Shown piece after piece: positions 34,601 through 47,528 of a DNA stretch of 64,000 nt; positions within the stretch are counted from its first letter, which is position 1, and each line of letters begins with the position of its first letter. The notes under the pieces are model-generated. The model worked only from the letters and a program-made list of their open reading frames with translations, did no database searches and was not told the origin of the DNA. A program made the position numbers and the translations under genes. This DNA comes from Dichotomocladium elegans. Its lineage: Eukaryota; Mucoromycota; Mucoromycetes; Mucorales; Lichtheimiaceae. The stretch covers positions 62,001 through 126,000 of the forward strand of contig JAIXMN010000037.1 in assembly GCA_025716815.1 (NCBI GenBank). The letters are read 5' to 3'.

Positions 34601-37600
34601 GCACAGCAGTCCAGTGAAGTTCGCACAAACGGGGGGTCGGGAACCTGGATGTAGCTTATCCACAAATTGGGAAGATCGTGTGTCTTCTCAGCGATTGCGC
34701 GACACTAAGTTCCCTTTATCAAACACCCAAGTTTTGTTCATGCCAAAAACCGGAAGTAATTAGCTGATCGACATATCTGGACGCCACCAATGAACCAGTA
34801 TACGGCTGGCTGTAATTGTTTCTACACCATGGCTTACCGCAGCCCCTCGTTATGAATATTGAACAACAGGATGCGCCCCTGAGCAATTCTGAAGATAAAT
34901 TATCCAGAATTCGCGATAAACAACTGTATAGCGATTTTAATTAATTAACCGTACAATTCCCTCGTACACCAATCTGATGGGAGATATGGCTAAAATATGC
35001 TGGCGTACAGAGATATGTACTGTAAAATACAGCATTGTAGTCCTCTACGAGAGAACTCATAGCGCCCTGCCTAACCGAACCGCCAGCAAACCCCTGAATG
35101 TACGTTGAATATATCAAGACCTATCTATCGCTGGCACTGGTCCAAACTCATCTTCAAACAGTCAACGGTCGCTGCACAAGAAGCTCCTTACTGAGGTGCG
35201 ACTTTCGTTACTCGATAAGCATATTCATCCTGTTGATGGCTTCGACAGCAAGATGAAAGAGTTACATTGTGATCATGTACCGTATGTACGCACCAAAACT
35301 TAGCGCTCAGGTATTCCCAATCCTACTCTTCATTCGGAACGCGAGAGCATGTATATTGCAGACTGCAGCCATATTGAAATGCGTCTCGGACTACAACCAG
35401 GCCGTCGCTCGGTCCAATGCTGTACTGAATCTTCGCGAGCTGAAAGCTGCTACGTAGGAAACCAAGCAGAACGCACTAGATAGAAAGCGGAGGCATGCAG
35501 CCGGATCCAGTCCGGGAATGAGGGGTTAATGGAAGAGAGGGGACATTCAGTAAGATCCTCGGTTCGCATAATTTCCGACACAATGGTCTTCTTGCGATCT
35601 TTAATATACTGCTTATGAAAGGACGATCTCAGTCCGAAAAAAAGGGTGCTCCGTGAAGAGGTGTTCTAGGTCTAGGCTCTAGTACTTTCCGACATCAAGA
35701 GGCAGAAAGTGATTGAACCCTGCACCTAGCATGATTCATTCTGATACAATGAACCGTTATTGCTCTGAAAGCGTCAAATAATCAACTGCTGTCATGTGGA
35801 ATAAGTTGCGGAGGAGATTGTAGAAAGAAACCAGCTACAGTATACATCAGCACCAGAATCGCTTGTTAGGTGCAGCTTCGATGCATGCTCAGCCCACACA
35901 TTCAATAAAATCCTAAATCCGCGATCCAAGTAACGTTTTTGCCATGGTCTGCCACGACATGAAACATGGCAGTGGCAGCGTGGATTATTTTCTGTACATG
36001 CCAAAATCAAGAAACTGTGGTAGGGGAACGGGTCTTGACATCGCTTGTGGGACCCAGTGACATGGCGATCTCTCCCAACGTAGTCGGTGTTCTCAAGGGG
36101 AACCGGCATTTATACCGATGATATAGCATCAACTGATCTCTTTGCTGCCATACATTTTTCTTTGGAGGCCAGAGGTTGGGAGGCATTTGTTACCACGGGG
36201 ATGATTACCAACGGTAAAGGGAGCCAAAGGATGAGACGAAGAGGACCAAGGCGGCCAAGATGATCAAGGTCACGACTGCGAGTGACATGCAAGTCATTTT
36301 ATGCTTAAATTATCACTGGTCTGGCATACGTCTGTCTAAATATACCGCCAGAGGGAGAGTAAAGCACAGTGCGCCGGGTAGATTTTCCATGATCCATTGT
36401 CATCTGTCGCACTCTCTTCAAGAGCCATTGACTTCAAATATAGTATCCGTGGCATCAACAAATGCCAAGCAGCGAAGGCGCTAGTAAATTCGGACTAAAT
36501 AAATCAATACAGTGGCGGAGTCTTTTTCCGCGTCCCACTGATCCACCACGCTCGCCTTTCTCCCCTCCCCCCTTTCCTTGAAACCCGATTGCGGGGAAGA
36601 ATCTGAAACATAAGCAAGTTTTGTTATAATTCGAGACCAAGTCAAAGCAAACTGTAACTGGGAATGTCGAGGGAGCTACATTTGATAGAATGGGGTCAGT
36701 CGATTGAGGGGTGAGCCATTGGTGTGTAGGATTGTTGTCTCGTATGCTGCTATATATATGAGGAAACACACATATGCATGCATGCAGAATGCCCACTGCT
36801 CTGCCGAAAACAAAAGAGATTCGTTCAACTCTGCATGTTAGTCAAGCAGGGCTGTGGCAAAATGGAGAGTACTGTCTTTACATACATCAGTACACATGTT
36901 CTGGACTATCCGTATATCCGCCGCAACCCAACCCCTGAAGGTGATTCATGATACCCCATGTACAACGAAGATCTCCATCCACCAACTCACTTCAGATTTC
37001 GTTCTTATTGGAGGCCACGTGAGTTAATACGTAGAGGTCCTTCATTTTCTTTGTGTGCTTTGAATTTGCTTTTTAAGAAAGGTAACATGCAGTACCATGG
37101 TTGCTGCATGTCTATAGCCAACCTAACCGTAAAGAGTATGGGCGGGGCGAACGTCGATGGCGAGAGAGCGAGCGAGCTTTGCTTCTTTTTTTTTGGTATC
37201 TCTGCTTTTCGGCCAGACCGCTCCGCCCCGCCCATCCTATTTACACCTCTCCCTAGCCTAGCAAAAAGCCTAGACAACGATCGTTCCTTTTTTTTTTTTT
37301 TACTCATCTCAGCATGAAAGACCCGTCACACCTACCAGTTCTCTCTCTCACTCTATCTCCCTCGCTCCAGAGCCAAAACAGTTCTATGGTGGGTGTGACA
37401 AAATATTTATAACCATTCTCGTGCACACCTTCAAGGAGAATCGAGGTAAAACCAATTTAGCGGAAAAACTACATACAAAAGTTCTCTTGGGCAGAAGTGG
37501 CAGAGCGATGGCAGTCGTTCACCTTTTTTTTTTCTTTTCTCTGCTGTATGTCTTCCAATGGCGCGGCGGTGTATAGAAATGCATCTAATATTTTTTTTGG

Positions 37601-38294
37601 GCAGAGTTACCAAGTGCGTTTTTCTTTTCTTTCGGGGCAATATACTTAAATACGGTGTAACATGTAATGGTGCTACGGCCGAAATTTAGATGATAATAAC
37701 ATAAACATTGAACACAATCCTATCAGACGGCACGTGCATAGCTGACGGCTTATTTCGACGCAGAACTTCCTGTTCTTTGCAACTTGAAGTGTCTTGAGAC
37801 GCGCGCTCAGGTGCAGCAAGGGATATCTCGGAATACTACAAAGATATGAATAGATTAGCTGTTACTGTTAATGAGTTATGACGAAAAAGGACACTAGGAA
37901 ATCCAGACAAATGAACGAAAATAGAAAGCCCATTCGACGATATCCAATCGCGTAACGTTCCTTTGGATGATTTTAAACTCACACTCCGAGCTTGGTACTA
38001 TTTTTTCACCATCTTACTTCTCTCTTTCTCTCGAACCCCATCGATCCTTTCCCCCTAGCGTTCCTTTCTTTTTTCCTTCCGCTGTAGATAAAAATCTTGA
38101 AAGAGAAAGGTAAACAACGATAACAAGAGCTTGTAAAAGAAGAAGCAATAGAGGAAAAAAAAATCGGGTGGCATACACGAATCTTACTCACAGCTGCGCA
38201 TTTCACATCCTCAGTCTGACGACCCAACCCTTCACGATCCTTTCAAACACATACACACACACGCACGTACGCACGCACACACACACACCTACAA
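31626..38294. other. Gene-poor block, about 6.7 kb
   Basis: The longest stretch without a recognisable gene. It is AT-rich, with microsatellites (TA run about 32801-32822; poly-T/A runs at 37190, 37286 and 38150) and many short open frames on both strands with scattered stops. 32357-32623 (-) has a weak PX-domain-like segment, reported separately. No transposase, reverse transcriptase, tRNA or rRNA was recognised by eye. It includes the promoters of the phosphatase (left end) and the protease homologue (right end, with a CA-rich leader at 38249-38294). Confidence 0.5.
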
Positions 38295-39819
38295 ATGCGT
38301 TATACCTTTGTCTGCCTCGCCGCTCTCGCTCAGTTGGCGCTCTCCGTCTGCGCGGCTGAACCACAACCCGTCCGCATCCCTCTCTTCCGCCGCACCAACA
38401 AAGGTGTAGCCACTGGCGAGGCCCAAACCCTCGACAACGGTGTCCTTGGTGGTAAGATTTACATCGGTACACCTCCCCAGGAGTTTACCGTTGCCTTTGA
38501 TACCACCACTGGCTACTCGTGGGTCCGTGGCTCGCGCTGCAAGACTGAGAACTGCCTCGATCGCTGCACGTACTACGCCCGCCGTTCCGAGTCTGCTGTT
38601 TCGACGGGTGTGAAGTTCAACATCGACTATGGAGATGCCTGTGTTGACACGTACGTGTACCTCGATAACGTCACCTGGAACGGTGTCACCACCACGAACA
38701 TGCCCTTTGGTGGTGCTTACCGCATGAGCGGTTTCGACCATGGTTTCGATGGCTACCTCGGCTTGGGTCGTGCGGTCGACTTTAATCATACAAAGATCTT
38801 TGCCGGCAATGGAAATTTGGCAAAGCGTGATGAGTTGCCTTCTTCGGCCTTTGTGACCAATGCCTACCAGCAGGGCAATATTGAAAGCGCACAATTTGGC
38901 CTTGTCACCACCACCACTGACTCGGGCTTCGCCCAGGGCGGCGTGACGACCGATCCTAATGCTCCAAGCACCAATCCTACTGACCCTAACGCAAACAACC
39001 CTATCACGCCCTCCAACTCCACTGCTCCAGCAAATTCCACGATCCCCTCTGCACCTGTCTCGCAGGCAGCACCTCCCGCCGCTCCCACCTCGGATCCTAA
39101 TGCCAACTCAGATCCCAATGTCAACAACCAGCCTGTTACCTCTGGCGGCTTTGGCTTCGTCAAGCGCACTAACCATGAGGAGCAGCCTGCCGGCTACCTC
39201 GTTCTCGGTGGTGTCGATAAGACTTTGATCGAGGGCGACATTGAGTACATTCCCCTGTCCGACCCCGTGGACGGCAACACAAGAAACTGGGACCTCTGCA
39301 TCAAGGATGCCAATTTCAAGGACGTGCTGAACATCAAGCAGAAGCCCAATGCCATTGCCTCCGTCAGCACCTCCAGCGGTTTCATCACCATGCCCTCCGA
39401 CCAAGGTAACACTGAATCTCACCCCGCCCTCCCTATTTCTAGCAATAATAATCTAAAACATTCATGCCCTCATCCTAGCCGACATTTTTGAGGACGTTTT
39501 CGGCCTCAAGTACTATTCCAGCTCCCAGACCTATGCTGTAAAGTGCTCCGAGATCGCCAACCTTCCCACCCTCAAGTTGACTCTGGAAAACCACATTGTC
39601 GAGCTGCCCCCCAAGTACTGGACTCGCGTGATCGACGCTGACCGCGATTGCTGCGTGACGAGCATTCGCCGTGGTGTTTCCACCCGCGACTGGGTTCTTG
39701 GCACACCATTCACCAATGCTTTCTACACCACGTTCGATCCCGACACCGAGTCCGTTGGTCTTGGTATCAAGAAGGGTCACAAGGATGACGGTCTTGCTGT
39801 CTACCGGAAGTCCAAGTAA
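38295..39819 (+). CDS. Secreted pepsin-like aspartic protease homologue, probably inactive
   Basis: Exons 38295-39405 and 39479-39819 give 483 aa. A signal peptide (MRYTFVCLAALAQLALSVCA) is followed by a pro-like segment and the A1 fold: GGKIYIGTPPQEFTVAFDTT, SWVRGSRC, and GFDGYLGLGR. The first catalytic Asp is kept (Asp69, in DTTTG rather than DTGS). At the second site, expected as DTG(T/S), the sequence is ASVSTSSGFITMPSD: Ser358 stands where the second Asp should be. A Thr/Pro/Asn/Ser-rich insert of about 70 residues with N-glycosylation motifs (about 38945-39135) splits the C-terminal lobe. Pepsins need both Asp residues, so catalysis by the normal mechanism is unlikely. It may act as a binding or wall protein. 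Confidence 0.82.
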
Positions 39820-40106
39820 CCGACAAATAAAACGGACCGAACGAGATAGAAAGAGAGCAATGTTCTGAATGCGTCTGTGTATTGTTGCGTGTACTTCTTT
39901 TTTTTTATTGCAGGACAAAAAAACACCCCCCAATAATATTTTTGCAAGCTATGTACGTTTAGAAAAAAAAAAGAAGAAGGAAGAAACGCAGGGGTGATGG
40001 TGATGTGGAGGACCTGTTTGGTTGTTGCGCACTCATTCTTTTATAAAAGAGGAAGGAGGTTGGTCGCAAAAGATATTACCTATTGGAAGTGCAAGTGTGA
40101 GAATAA

Positions 40107-42363
40107 CTATGGAAGCTCGCCCTTCCTCCCCCTTTTTTTTTTACCTGTGTTTAATTCATGACACACCTGACCGGGTTGACAGCTGCGCACGACCCAGCGA
40201 CCCATGTTGCAAGTAACCCATTCGTGTGATCGAGCACTGTCCACACACCGAACTTGCCCATCGAAGCTACATTCGGCTCCTGACAAAAGTCCCGAGGCTG
40301 GCAAAGCAGCGATGGAAGCAGCAGCAGCAGCAGCAGCAGCAGCATTAGCATCAGCCGAGCCTTGCACGGACGCCGGTACAGCCGACATATGAGGTGAATC
40401 CGGCATAACATCAGCTTGCTGTTGTGATGCTGCTGCTGAGCTGACGGGTGTGTTCATATCAAAAGCATTGGATGCAATTGACGCGGGTTGATCGTGGCTC
40501 GGAGAGACCAACCCAACCAGGTCATCGACAACAGCATCCGCAATTTTCTCGCCCAGTCCAAACAAATCCTGGTCGAGCGAAGGAGTATAGGAAGCCTCCA
40601 AGGGGCATTTCGCAGGTTTTTTTTGCTGGATACGCCCGGCACTACGCAAAAGCTCTCCATTGTCCTGATGGATATCCCTAAGAGAAAAAAAAAACCAATG
40701 ATTGTTAGAAAGCAAAGGATACACACACGTCTTTTTTTTTCTTGCTTGTTTACCAGACCATGACCCCGCCGATGTCCTCGCAAAGCGCATGATCCACCTT
40801 GATATTGATTGACTGAGGATCGTCGTAGGAAATGTACACCTTGGATTGAGGATGGAAGAGCCAGGGCGTCTTTGAGACCTCGTCCCAGTAACGGTGCCAT
40901 CCATGGCCTGGAGTCTTCCAGTCGTTTGCCAAAAGGCCCTCCGAACGCAAGTTGCGCCATTTCCAGATACCCGACACACCGTCGACATCCGCAGGACAGT
41001 AGGGATCTTGCCAATAAGCATCATCTGCGTCGCCTTTGGGGGCACCCACTCGAGCAGGCTGGTATTGCGATGCTGGATTGGCAGACATGTCGCCCTCCGC
41101 CTGAATCGACCGGCCATAGAATGCAAGCCCGGCAGCGATCTTCTCGGCTGGGACACCAGCGGCCTTCCATGCCTTGATGCCTAGTATCAGATACATACAT
41201 GATGAGGGAGATAGATAGAACAAGAGACACCTTTTATCAAGGCTTACTTACTTTCCACAAACGAGTAGCGGGCACCCTTGCCTGGCTGGCTTTGGAACGG
41301 TGCATTGGGGCCAGTAACGGTAGCCCAGGCCCCGTTGATATCTGCAATTCATGCAATAATCTTATGAGGACTTTCTCCCTCTCTCTCCCCGGTCATTTCA
41401 ACTTGCCGTAGGTCATCAAATTAAAGTGATCAACAAAAGGCACATAGGCAGAAACATCATCCATCGGCTTCTCGTCTCCGTCAAGGAAGGGCTCCACATG
41501 CACCGCCAGAGAAATTTCCTTGTGGTCATTTGGAAATGCTGCATCGAGCGCCTTACGAAACTCCTCCAGCAGTAACAAAAAGTTGGTAGCATCGTCGGGG
41601 GCGACATCATTACATCCTGCGCCCTGGTTACCCGGGTATTCCCAATCTAGCGAGATAGATATAAATAAAAATGAGTGTGTGTGTGTGCGGGAACATGTCT
41701 TTGAAACTGCATACCGAGATCAATGCCATCGATGCCATATTGCTTTATGAACTTTACATTCCAGTTGATAAAGTTCTTTCGACTCACAGCACTGGCTACC
41801 ATGGGGCTAAACCGCTGTGAGCCCGTCCAGCCACCGATGGATAGGAGAACCTTCGTACCAGCATTGTGGGCAAGGCTCACGATTTTAGGAAGATAGGTCT
41901 CCACGGCCCAGTCGTCCGAAAAGGTGGGTAGAAGATCATCGGTATTCAGAATGGCAAAAGCTACGTCGCAGATGATTTACATATTTAGTCGTTGCTGACA
42001 GATAGGAGGGGAAAGAAGCGAGGGAGGCATGGGGTGGGGGTTCGTGGTAGAGTAGTTTTACTCTTCTCTTCCTATCCCTCCCCGCTTTTACGTTTTTTTT
42101 TTTTTTTTTACCATAATTAATATGGGTGTAGTCTTTGTACGGAATCTGTTCGATTGGGTAGTTGGCGTATAGCCAATTTGGAAAATAGCTATTTAGATCA
42201 ATCGGGTTCAGTAACGGACTTCTTTCAACTCCTGGCTGTCTTTTTAGCCATACCCAATCAACATCTTTTTCGCCATGACTTGACAAAGAGACGTGATCAG
42301 CGTCAGAACGAGCGCCAGGGTATGTATCTTGCCTCTTGGCATAAGATGTGGGGCGTAACCCAT
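40107..42363 (-). CDS. GH18 chitinase with C-terminal CBM19-like chitin-binding domain
   Basis: Secreted chitinase acting on cell-wall or exogenous chitin. Seven exons: 42363-42254, 42188-42112, 41960-41715, 41646-41407, 41341-41252, 41180-40754, 40677-40107 (586 aa). The signal peptide is PRGKIHTLALVLTLITSL. The GH18 barrel follows: MLIGYFPNWLYANYPIEQIP, VLLSIGGWTGSQRFS, the catalytic DGIDLDWEYPG (Glu general acid), FNLMTYDINGAWA and AGLAFYGRSI. A low-complexity linker with an alanine run (GCT/GCA repeats near 40316-40345) leads to a Cys-rich CBM19-like module (AECSFDGQVRC, WVTCNMGRWVVRSCQPGQVC). Intron 4 uses a GC donor. The start is placed after a TATA box at 42447-42453. The lysine-rich last residues could instead be the start of a further intron at about 40145. 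Confidence 0.9.
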
Positions 42364-42446
42364 ACTGGAAACCAACGAACGCGATACACCAAGTGGGGGT
42401 GGGGGGACACAGTGAGGCGCGTACGTGCACCCAAGAGAACGTGTCC

Positions 42447-42453
42447 TTATATA
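42447..42453 (-). promoter_or_regulatory. TATA box of the chitinase gene
   Basis: TATATAA on the minus strand, 84-90 bp before the proposed chitinase ATG at 42363. It supports a start downstream of this point rather than in the open frame further upstream. Confidence 0.55.
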
Positions 42454-44265
42454 CCCAGATTTAGAAAGAAAGGAAGAAAGAAAGAGGTAGAGAGAAATCG
42501 TTATGCATGTTTGGCATGTCGGTGCTATTTAGAATCTGGACAGCCTCATTGAATGAAGAATGATAAATAGCATATCGCAATCGACTTTTTTTTTCCTTTT
42601 TTTTTCTTGTGTTTTTGTTCAGATGTGCTTTCAATATCTGTACTTCACCTCCACGATAGCTTACTTGGAGATTGAAAAAAAAGGAATGCTGAAAGTACGA
42701 TTCCTCTTTTATCTCGGATTTTATCATAGCGAAATAAAGCATTCCTCTTCAGGAGAATTTTCTCTATTGCTCGAGTACTTATTTTCCAACGAAGAGAAAG
42801 ACGTATCAATAGGCAAAACGATTTCGCATTCATGGATTAAAGTACGTTGGTCGACAGCAAATTCATCACACCAGTGAACTTACAACGCGCCGTTTTTCTA
42901 ACAAAAGGACCCCTGAGGGCTGTGGGTTATCCTGAGTGCGTCAGCGATAATTGACGCGGAAAATTATTGGTTGGGCTCAGCGTGCACGTACGTGGTCTTC
43001 CTGGCCTTGTCCGCCGTGGTCTCACGTTCCGCTGCTCTGATTCAGGTGAGCGTGATCTTCCATGAGCTGCGGACGCTTGTTCGCTGAAACCTTGTTGAGA
43101 TGATGCCATCTTCCCAAAGACCACGGAGGATATGCTTCACGTTAAGAGCCGCCGCCAGATATCGATTCCATAACCTTGGGTGACGAACGCCCCTCTGCCA
43201 TGGCTGCTGTACAGTTTTGATTTGAAAGCATCATGATATTAGAAAATTCTGTCTATTTAGCCTACTGTAGACTTCCAAAGCCCTACTTTTTGCAAGATCG
43301 CTGGTTCGATAGACAAAAGAGCTACTCTATGATAGCCGAAAAGGAGCACGATCATTCCAATCTGGGGTACTACAACGAATACCCGGTGCCCGGCAGAGCT
43401 CAATGGTAAATCGAGAGCTGACTGTATTCTCTCAATTCGGGACATGCACAGCAACAAGCGCAGCCTTTGCTCTTCATTAGATTTGCTACTCTTACGCAGA
43501 ATATTTTTGGCAGAAGCAACTTTTAGTGTTGCCGTCTGACCACTTCAGAATCGGGTGGCAAGCGATTTTGATTTTGGGAAATGAAGTATAAAAACCTTAC
43601 ATCAATCCATGCACTTTGTCGGAAACCTACAGAAGTCTCTCCATAAATGGTCTCGGGAATGCCAGAATGGGATATTGCATATAATGAAAAATAGTAGAGG
43701 ACATCTTTTCGTCCGCTCACAAGAAAAGCTCGCGGATCAAGGTGGCCGATGATGGGGGTGTAGCATAGGTTCATGTCATTACTGATGAGGGAGAAGGGAC
43801 CAATATGACTCTAGAATCATTGTTACCGAGTGTCCATAATCAAGACGATCTCAGAAAAGAAGTTGGCGTTTAAAACTGTGTTGACGCGGATCCATCCATT
43901 ATCCTGGACCAACTGCTGCGGTGATTCGAACCAGCTCAAGAAGAGACTTCTCCAGTGCCGGTAAGTCCAAAGGACATGTTAATCGAAAAACGGTAAAGCA
44001 GAAAAGGAGCGAAAGCATTGCTGGACTTTGTCTATTTTAGTTTGCAACTCTCTTGCTCAAATCTGTCTTCACTTTCATGTTTCCCATGGTGTCGGTGGCT
44101 AACAAGGTTTTATATCTCAGATACCGCACGTAACATAGGCTTCATATACTAGAATAGCAATGAATGAACTCCATCCTCGATATCATTAGAGTAGATTTGT
44201 GGGTGAAGAATGAGCCATTGAAGATATTGGGTGCACATTCCCTGGGGAGAGAGTCTCTGTCTGTC

Positions 44266-44301
<36 letters not shown>

Positions 44302-44380
44302 TGTGTGTCCGTACAGGGGAAGCGGGAGGCGATGGAGGAGGATTTTGGGTATCGCGAAATGGGTGTTTGAAGCCGCCCAA
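42454..44380. other. Intergenic region, about 1.9 kb
   Basis: Between the chitinase start and the Rtc5 end. It contains AT-rich DNA, a TG/TC microsatellite (about 44259-44308), and an ATG-started open frame on the minus strand near 42927-43106 rich in Arg/Pro/Ser without known motifs. A segment ending GAGAGCTGACTGTA at about 43425 resembles one end of a pogo-like element, but no partner end was found. No gene was recognised. Confidence 0.45.
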
Positions 44381-46224
44381 TCAGTGGTCTTGACCATTGT
44401 CCTCATCAATTAGGCCAGCCATGCGCAATAGCTCTTTGTCTACGGCTTTTCCGTCCGCTTGCCGAAACTGTAGCCCTGCTCGACGTTGTGCCTCGCGTTT
44501 CTCAAACTCCCATTCACGATCTTGTATTTTCCGCGCTTTGTCGTCGCCGAGGCCAAAAACCTCAATATTAACAGTTTCAAACGGCTCGTGGAATTTTGCC
44601 CTTGTGGCCGAATTAAGGTACGTTGGCAGATCAGGATACGCTTCCTGACAAAAGATACCCTCCTGTAACGAGTTGTGGAGTGCAACCACAAACCCGGTAT
44701 GCGAAATGTGATCTTTGAGCGCTGCTGCAAGGCTGCTTTCCGTTGGAGGAATGGCTATCTTTCGGGTGCCGCCAAAGCCAATGCCGTAGTCGTGGTGGTA
44801 GTAGACGTACTGTGAGTTACGCCCCGTAGGAGTGAATACTTCGAATTCAGGCGCCAGCTGCACTATAAAACAATTCTCCGTACCCCAATAATGTTTCGAC
44901 TGTTTCCACGACTCGTGCACGTAGCTTGCGAGGATGATGGGCCCTTTGCTTGTTTCACCCTGGATGACTGCCAGTGTAGGGCCAGGGTATTTGAAGACAT
45001 GGCTCTCAAAGCGATTCATCGCAAACCCGTCTTCGTTAGCAGAGTACAGACGCGGCCATCGCTTGATCTTCTGAACTTGCGCAGGCAGACACCAAGACAG
45101 GAGAGTGCTATAAGGTAATGTAAGGATATCTGATATCTCAGGAATGGATGTGATATCTTGTGTTAAAATGAGGTCGGATGTGGTGGTAATGAGTAGCTGT
45201 CCGCTCATTGCAAACCGGCTGTAGATAAAGGACTGTATTGTCCTGTACAGATTTGGTGCATTCCGCTCTTTCCACTCGAAGAACTGGCGCTGAGTGACAG
45301 AATCTTTAGATACTGGAATGGACGCAACAAGACGTTCAGCTAGTTCCCGGATTTCACCCTCGTTCGTTTGTTGCATGTTCACATCCGTCAAGAGCCCGTC
45401 ATCCTTTTCCATCTGCACAATCCAGAAGATAAGGTTTAGCAAATCCGTCAAGTCTCGCACTAGAATACGCGGATCATCCGTATCCTCATCTCCCGCCGCA
45501 TCTGGTGTCCCAACCGTATCGAAATCCAAATCACTAAAGTCTATGCCAAGGTCAGCAAGCGATAGGCCCTTGGAGCTACGTGATGCTGTGCTGATCTCAT
45601 CCACTTGTGTGGGCTGTTCCTTGACTCCCTCCGCTGCTATCTCGATGGCATTATTGCCAACTTCGGCTTTTTGGTCTCGGGGAATCGCCAAAGATTCAAA
45701 GAAGATGTGCTCAAAAGACGGACAACTCTCTTCACCGTCCATTTTTCCTGTCAGAAATGCAAACGCGATGATAAACGACGGGAAAGTCAACGCGGTTGCT
45801 TCCGTGCCTCGGGTGCCGTGCGTTCCGATATATGAGAAGGAATTGAATAGCAAAACGCCAGCAGGCTCAGCTGGGGGCGGAAGATTCAAATGCGTCTGTG
45901 GTGAGATGAGCGAAAGGGAGACAAGGAAAGCGCAAGTGTTACTCGTCATGATGCCTTTGGAAACATTATGCTTACCAGGAAATCTTTTTGCTCGATGCAC
46001 TCAACATGATCATTATGTACAGTCTTTAGCTCCTCAAACATTTGCTGTAACGAGAAAAGCTCGATGCGCGTGAGTTTCCGCTTGGACCTTGCAAATAAAG
46101 TGTGTGGTATGCTTGCTGTGGATGAGCGGTCACCAGCATAGCTCACGGAAGAGGCATTGTCGAGGACGACGCTACTTCTTTTACTGATTGCAGGTGTTTC
46201 TTGTTTGCTCGTTCGTTGGCCCAT
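44381..46224 (-). CDS. RTC5: TLDc-domain protein, Rtc5-like
   Basis: Exons 46224-45976 and 45895-44381 give 587 aa, close to yeast Rtc5. The start MGQRTSKQ is a clear N-myristoylation motif (Gly2, Ser/Thr6), as in fungal Rtc5, which sits on the vacuole and promotes V-ATPase disassembly. The C-terminal half carries the TLDc domain: LPYSTLLSWCLPAQVQKIKR, LYSANEDGFAMNRFESHVFK, TLAVIQGETSKGPIILASYV, NCFIVQLAPEFEVFTPTG and YYHHDYGIGFGGTRKIAIP. A linker rich in acidic and Ser residues precedes it. An in-frame ATG upstream (46293) would bury the myristoylation site, so the start at 46224 is preferred. The gene is divergent from AP-1 sigma with a 458-bp shared promoter. Confidence 0.87.
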
Positions 46225-46682
46225 GAGAAGGGCTAAGTATCTTTGGGGGCGAGTGAGGAACTCGTATGTATGTTGTGGGAAGGAAAAGGCCAAAACTATG
46301 CAACACTCAATTCCGCAATTTTCGTATCAATGCCCGATTGGGGAATCACAACGGAATATCACGTTCCAGCCTATTCACCGTGTCAAAGTTGCATAGTCAA
46401 CTTTCTGTATAAAGTGAGATATAATCCATTTTGACAAGTCGAAGAAGAAAAAATAAAAGTAGTAGCCGTGTAAGTTCTTCACGGGTGTGATCCTCGAGAT
46501 CGTTCTCATCATGTGCTCAAAATTTTCGGATGTATTCTTGCTGGGACTCAAAGCCGAGCGGGATACCTGACTCCATCCCTTAACCGCATCTACCCTTTCT
46601 CGCTCTCATATACACTCTTTCCGAATATCCTTTCTCTAAAAAACCTATTTCCTCTCTTCTCTCTTCATCTAAAGAGCAAAGA
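46225..46682. promoter_or_regulatory. Shared divergent promoter of RTC5 and APS1
   Basis: 458 bp between two divergent starts. A pyrimidine-rich leader (about 46590-46670) precedes the AP-1 sigma ATG. No TATA box or other named motif is convincing. Confidence 0.4.
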
Positions 46683-47528
46683 ATGGCGGTACGTGTATTC
46701 TTACGCTACTATTATCGGAGAGAAAGCGTTTTACTAATCCATCGACTCTCTGCAATGTAATGCAAACTCGCAGATTAATTGGCTTCTTCTCGTCAGCCGT
46801 CAGGGCAAGGTCCGCTTGACGAAATGGTTCATCACCATCCCTCCCAAAGAAAAGGCAAAAATTGTCAAAGACGCGACACAGCTCGTACTTGCAAGAAGAG
46901 TGAAGATGTGCAATTTTTTGGAGTACAAGGGTAAATCAGATGTTCTTTCGCTCCATTGTACGCTGACTCAGAGCCCCATTCACTCATTTCTGCCGTGAAT
47001 AGACCAGAAAATAGTGTACAGAAGGTAAAACTCGACATGAGCGCGAAGGCCGAGATTAATTGCAAAACGACCATTGCGCCTTACTTACGACACAAACGAA
47101 CAACCAAAAAAGATATGCAAGTCTTTTCTTTGTGGCAGGCATCAATCAGGACGACAATGAGCTTATTGTTCTTGAGATGGTTCACCGCTATGTCGAGATA
47201 TTAGATCGCTACTTTGGCAACGTAAGTGTACAAAGTCCTGGCAAGCGGTAGAGGAGGAAGATATTCATGCGAAATCAACATTATAACAGGTGTGCGAGCT
47301 GGATTTGATTTTCAACTTCCAAAAGGTGATTATGCTAGTATGGAAGGGGAGGGGAGGAAGGAATACATTGATTAAAGAGCGCATATTCCCTCTTAGGCTT
47401 ACTTTATCTTGGATGAACTTTTCATTGCTGGTGAAATGCAAGAAACAAGCAAGAAATCGGTGCTTCGGACAATCACACAACAAGATCAGTACGAACAGGA
47501 GGAAGCAAAAGAGCAGAAATCAGGATAG
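46683..47528 (+). CDS. APS1: AP-1 clathrin adaptor complex sigma subunit
   Basis: Small sigma chain of the AP-1 adaptor, which sorts cargo between the trans-Golgi and endosomes and helps rec­ognise dileucine signals. Exons 46683-46688, 46774-46930, 47003-47024, 47113-47221, 47290-47325 and 47397-47528 give 153 aa, the normal size. The reading [93 protein letters not shown] and [15 protein letters not shown] matches AP-1 rather than AP-2 sigma. The first coding exon has only 6 nt (ATG GCG) and the third 22 nt. All junctions are GT-AG. Confidence 0.93.

Noticed and set aside
36510..36540. CAGTGG...CCCACTG as a tiny inverted-repeat element
   Set aside because: Only about 30 bp, with short imperfect arms and no target duplication.
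40316..40345. GCA/GCT repeat as a CRISPR-like or regulatory repeat
   Set aside because: Simple trinucleotide run coding for alanine in the chitinase linker.
43257..43457. Single pogo-like end (TACAGTCAGCTCTCGATT read on the minus strand) as a second MITE
   Set aside because: The other end could not be found with convincing inverted similarity; only the first six bases matched upstream sequence near 43210.
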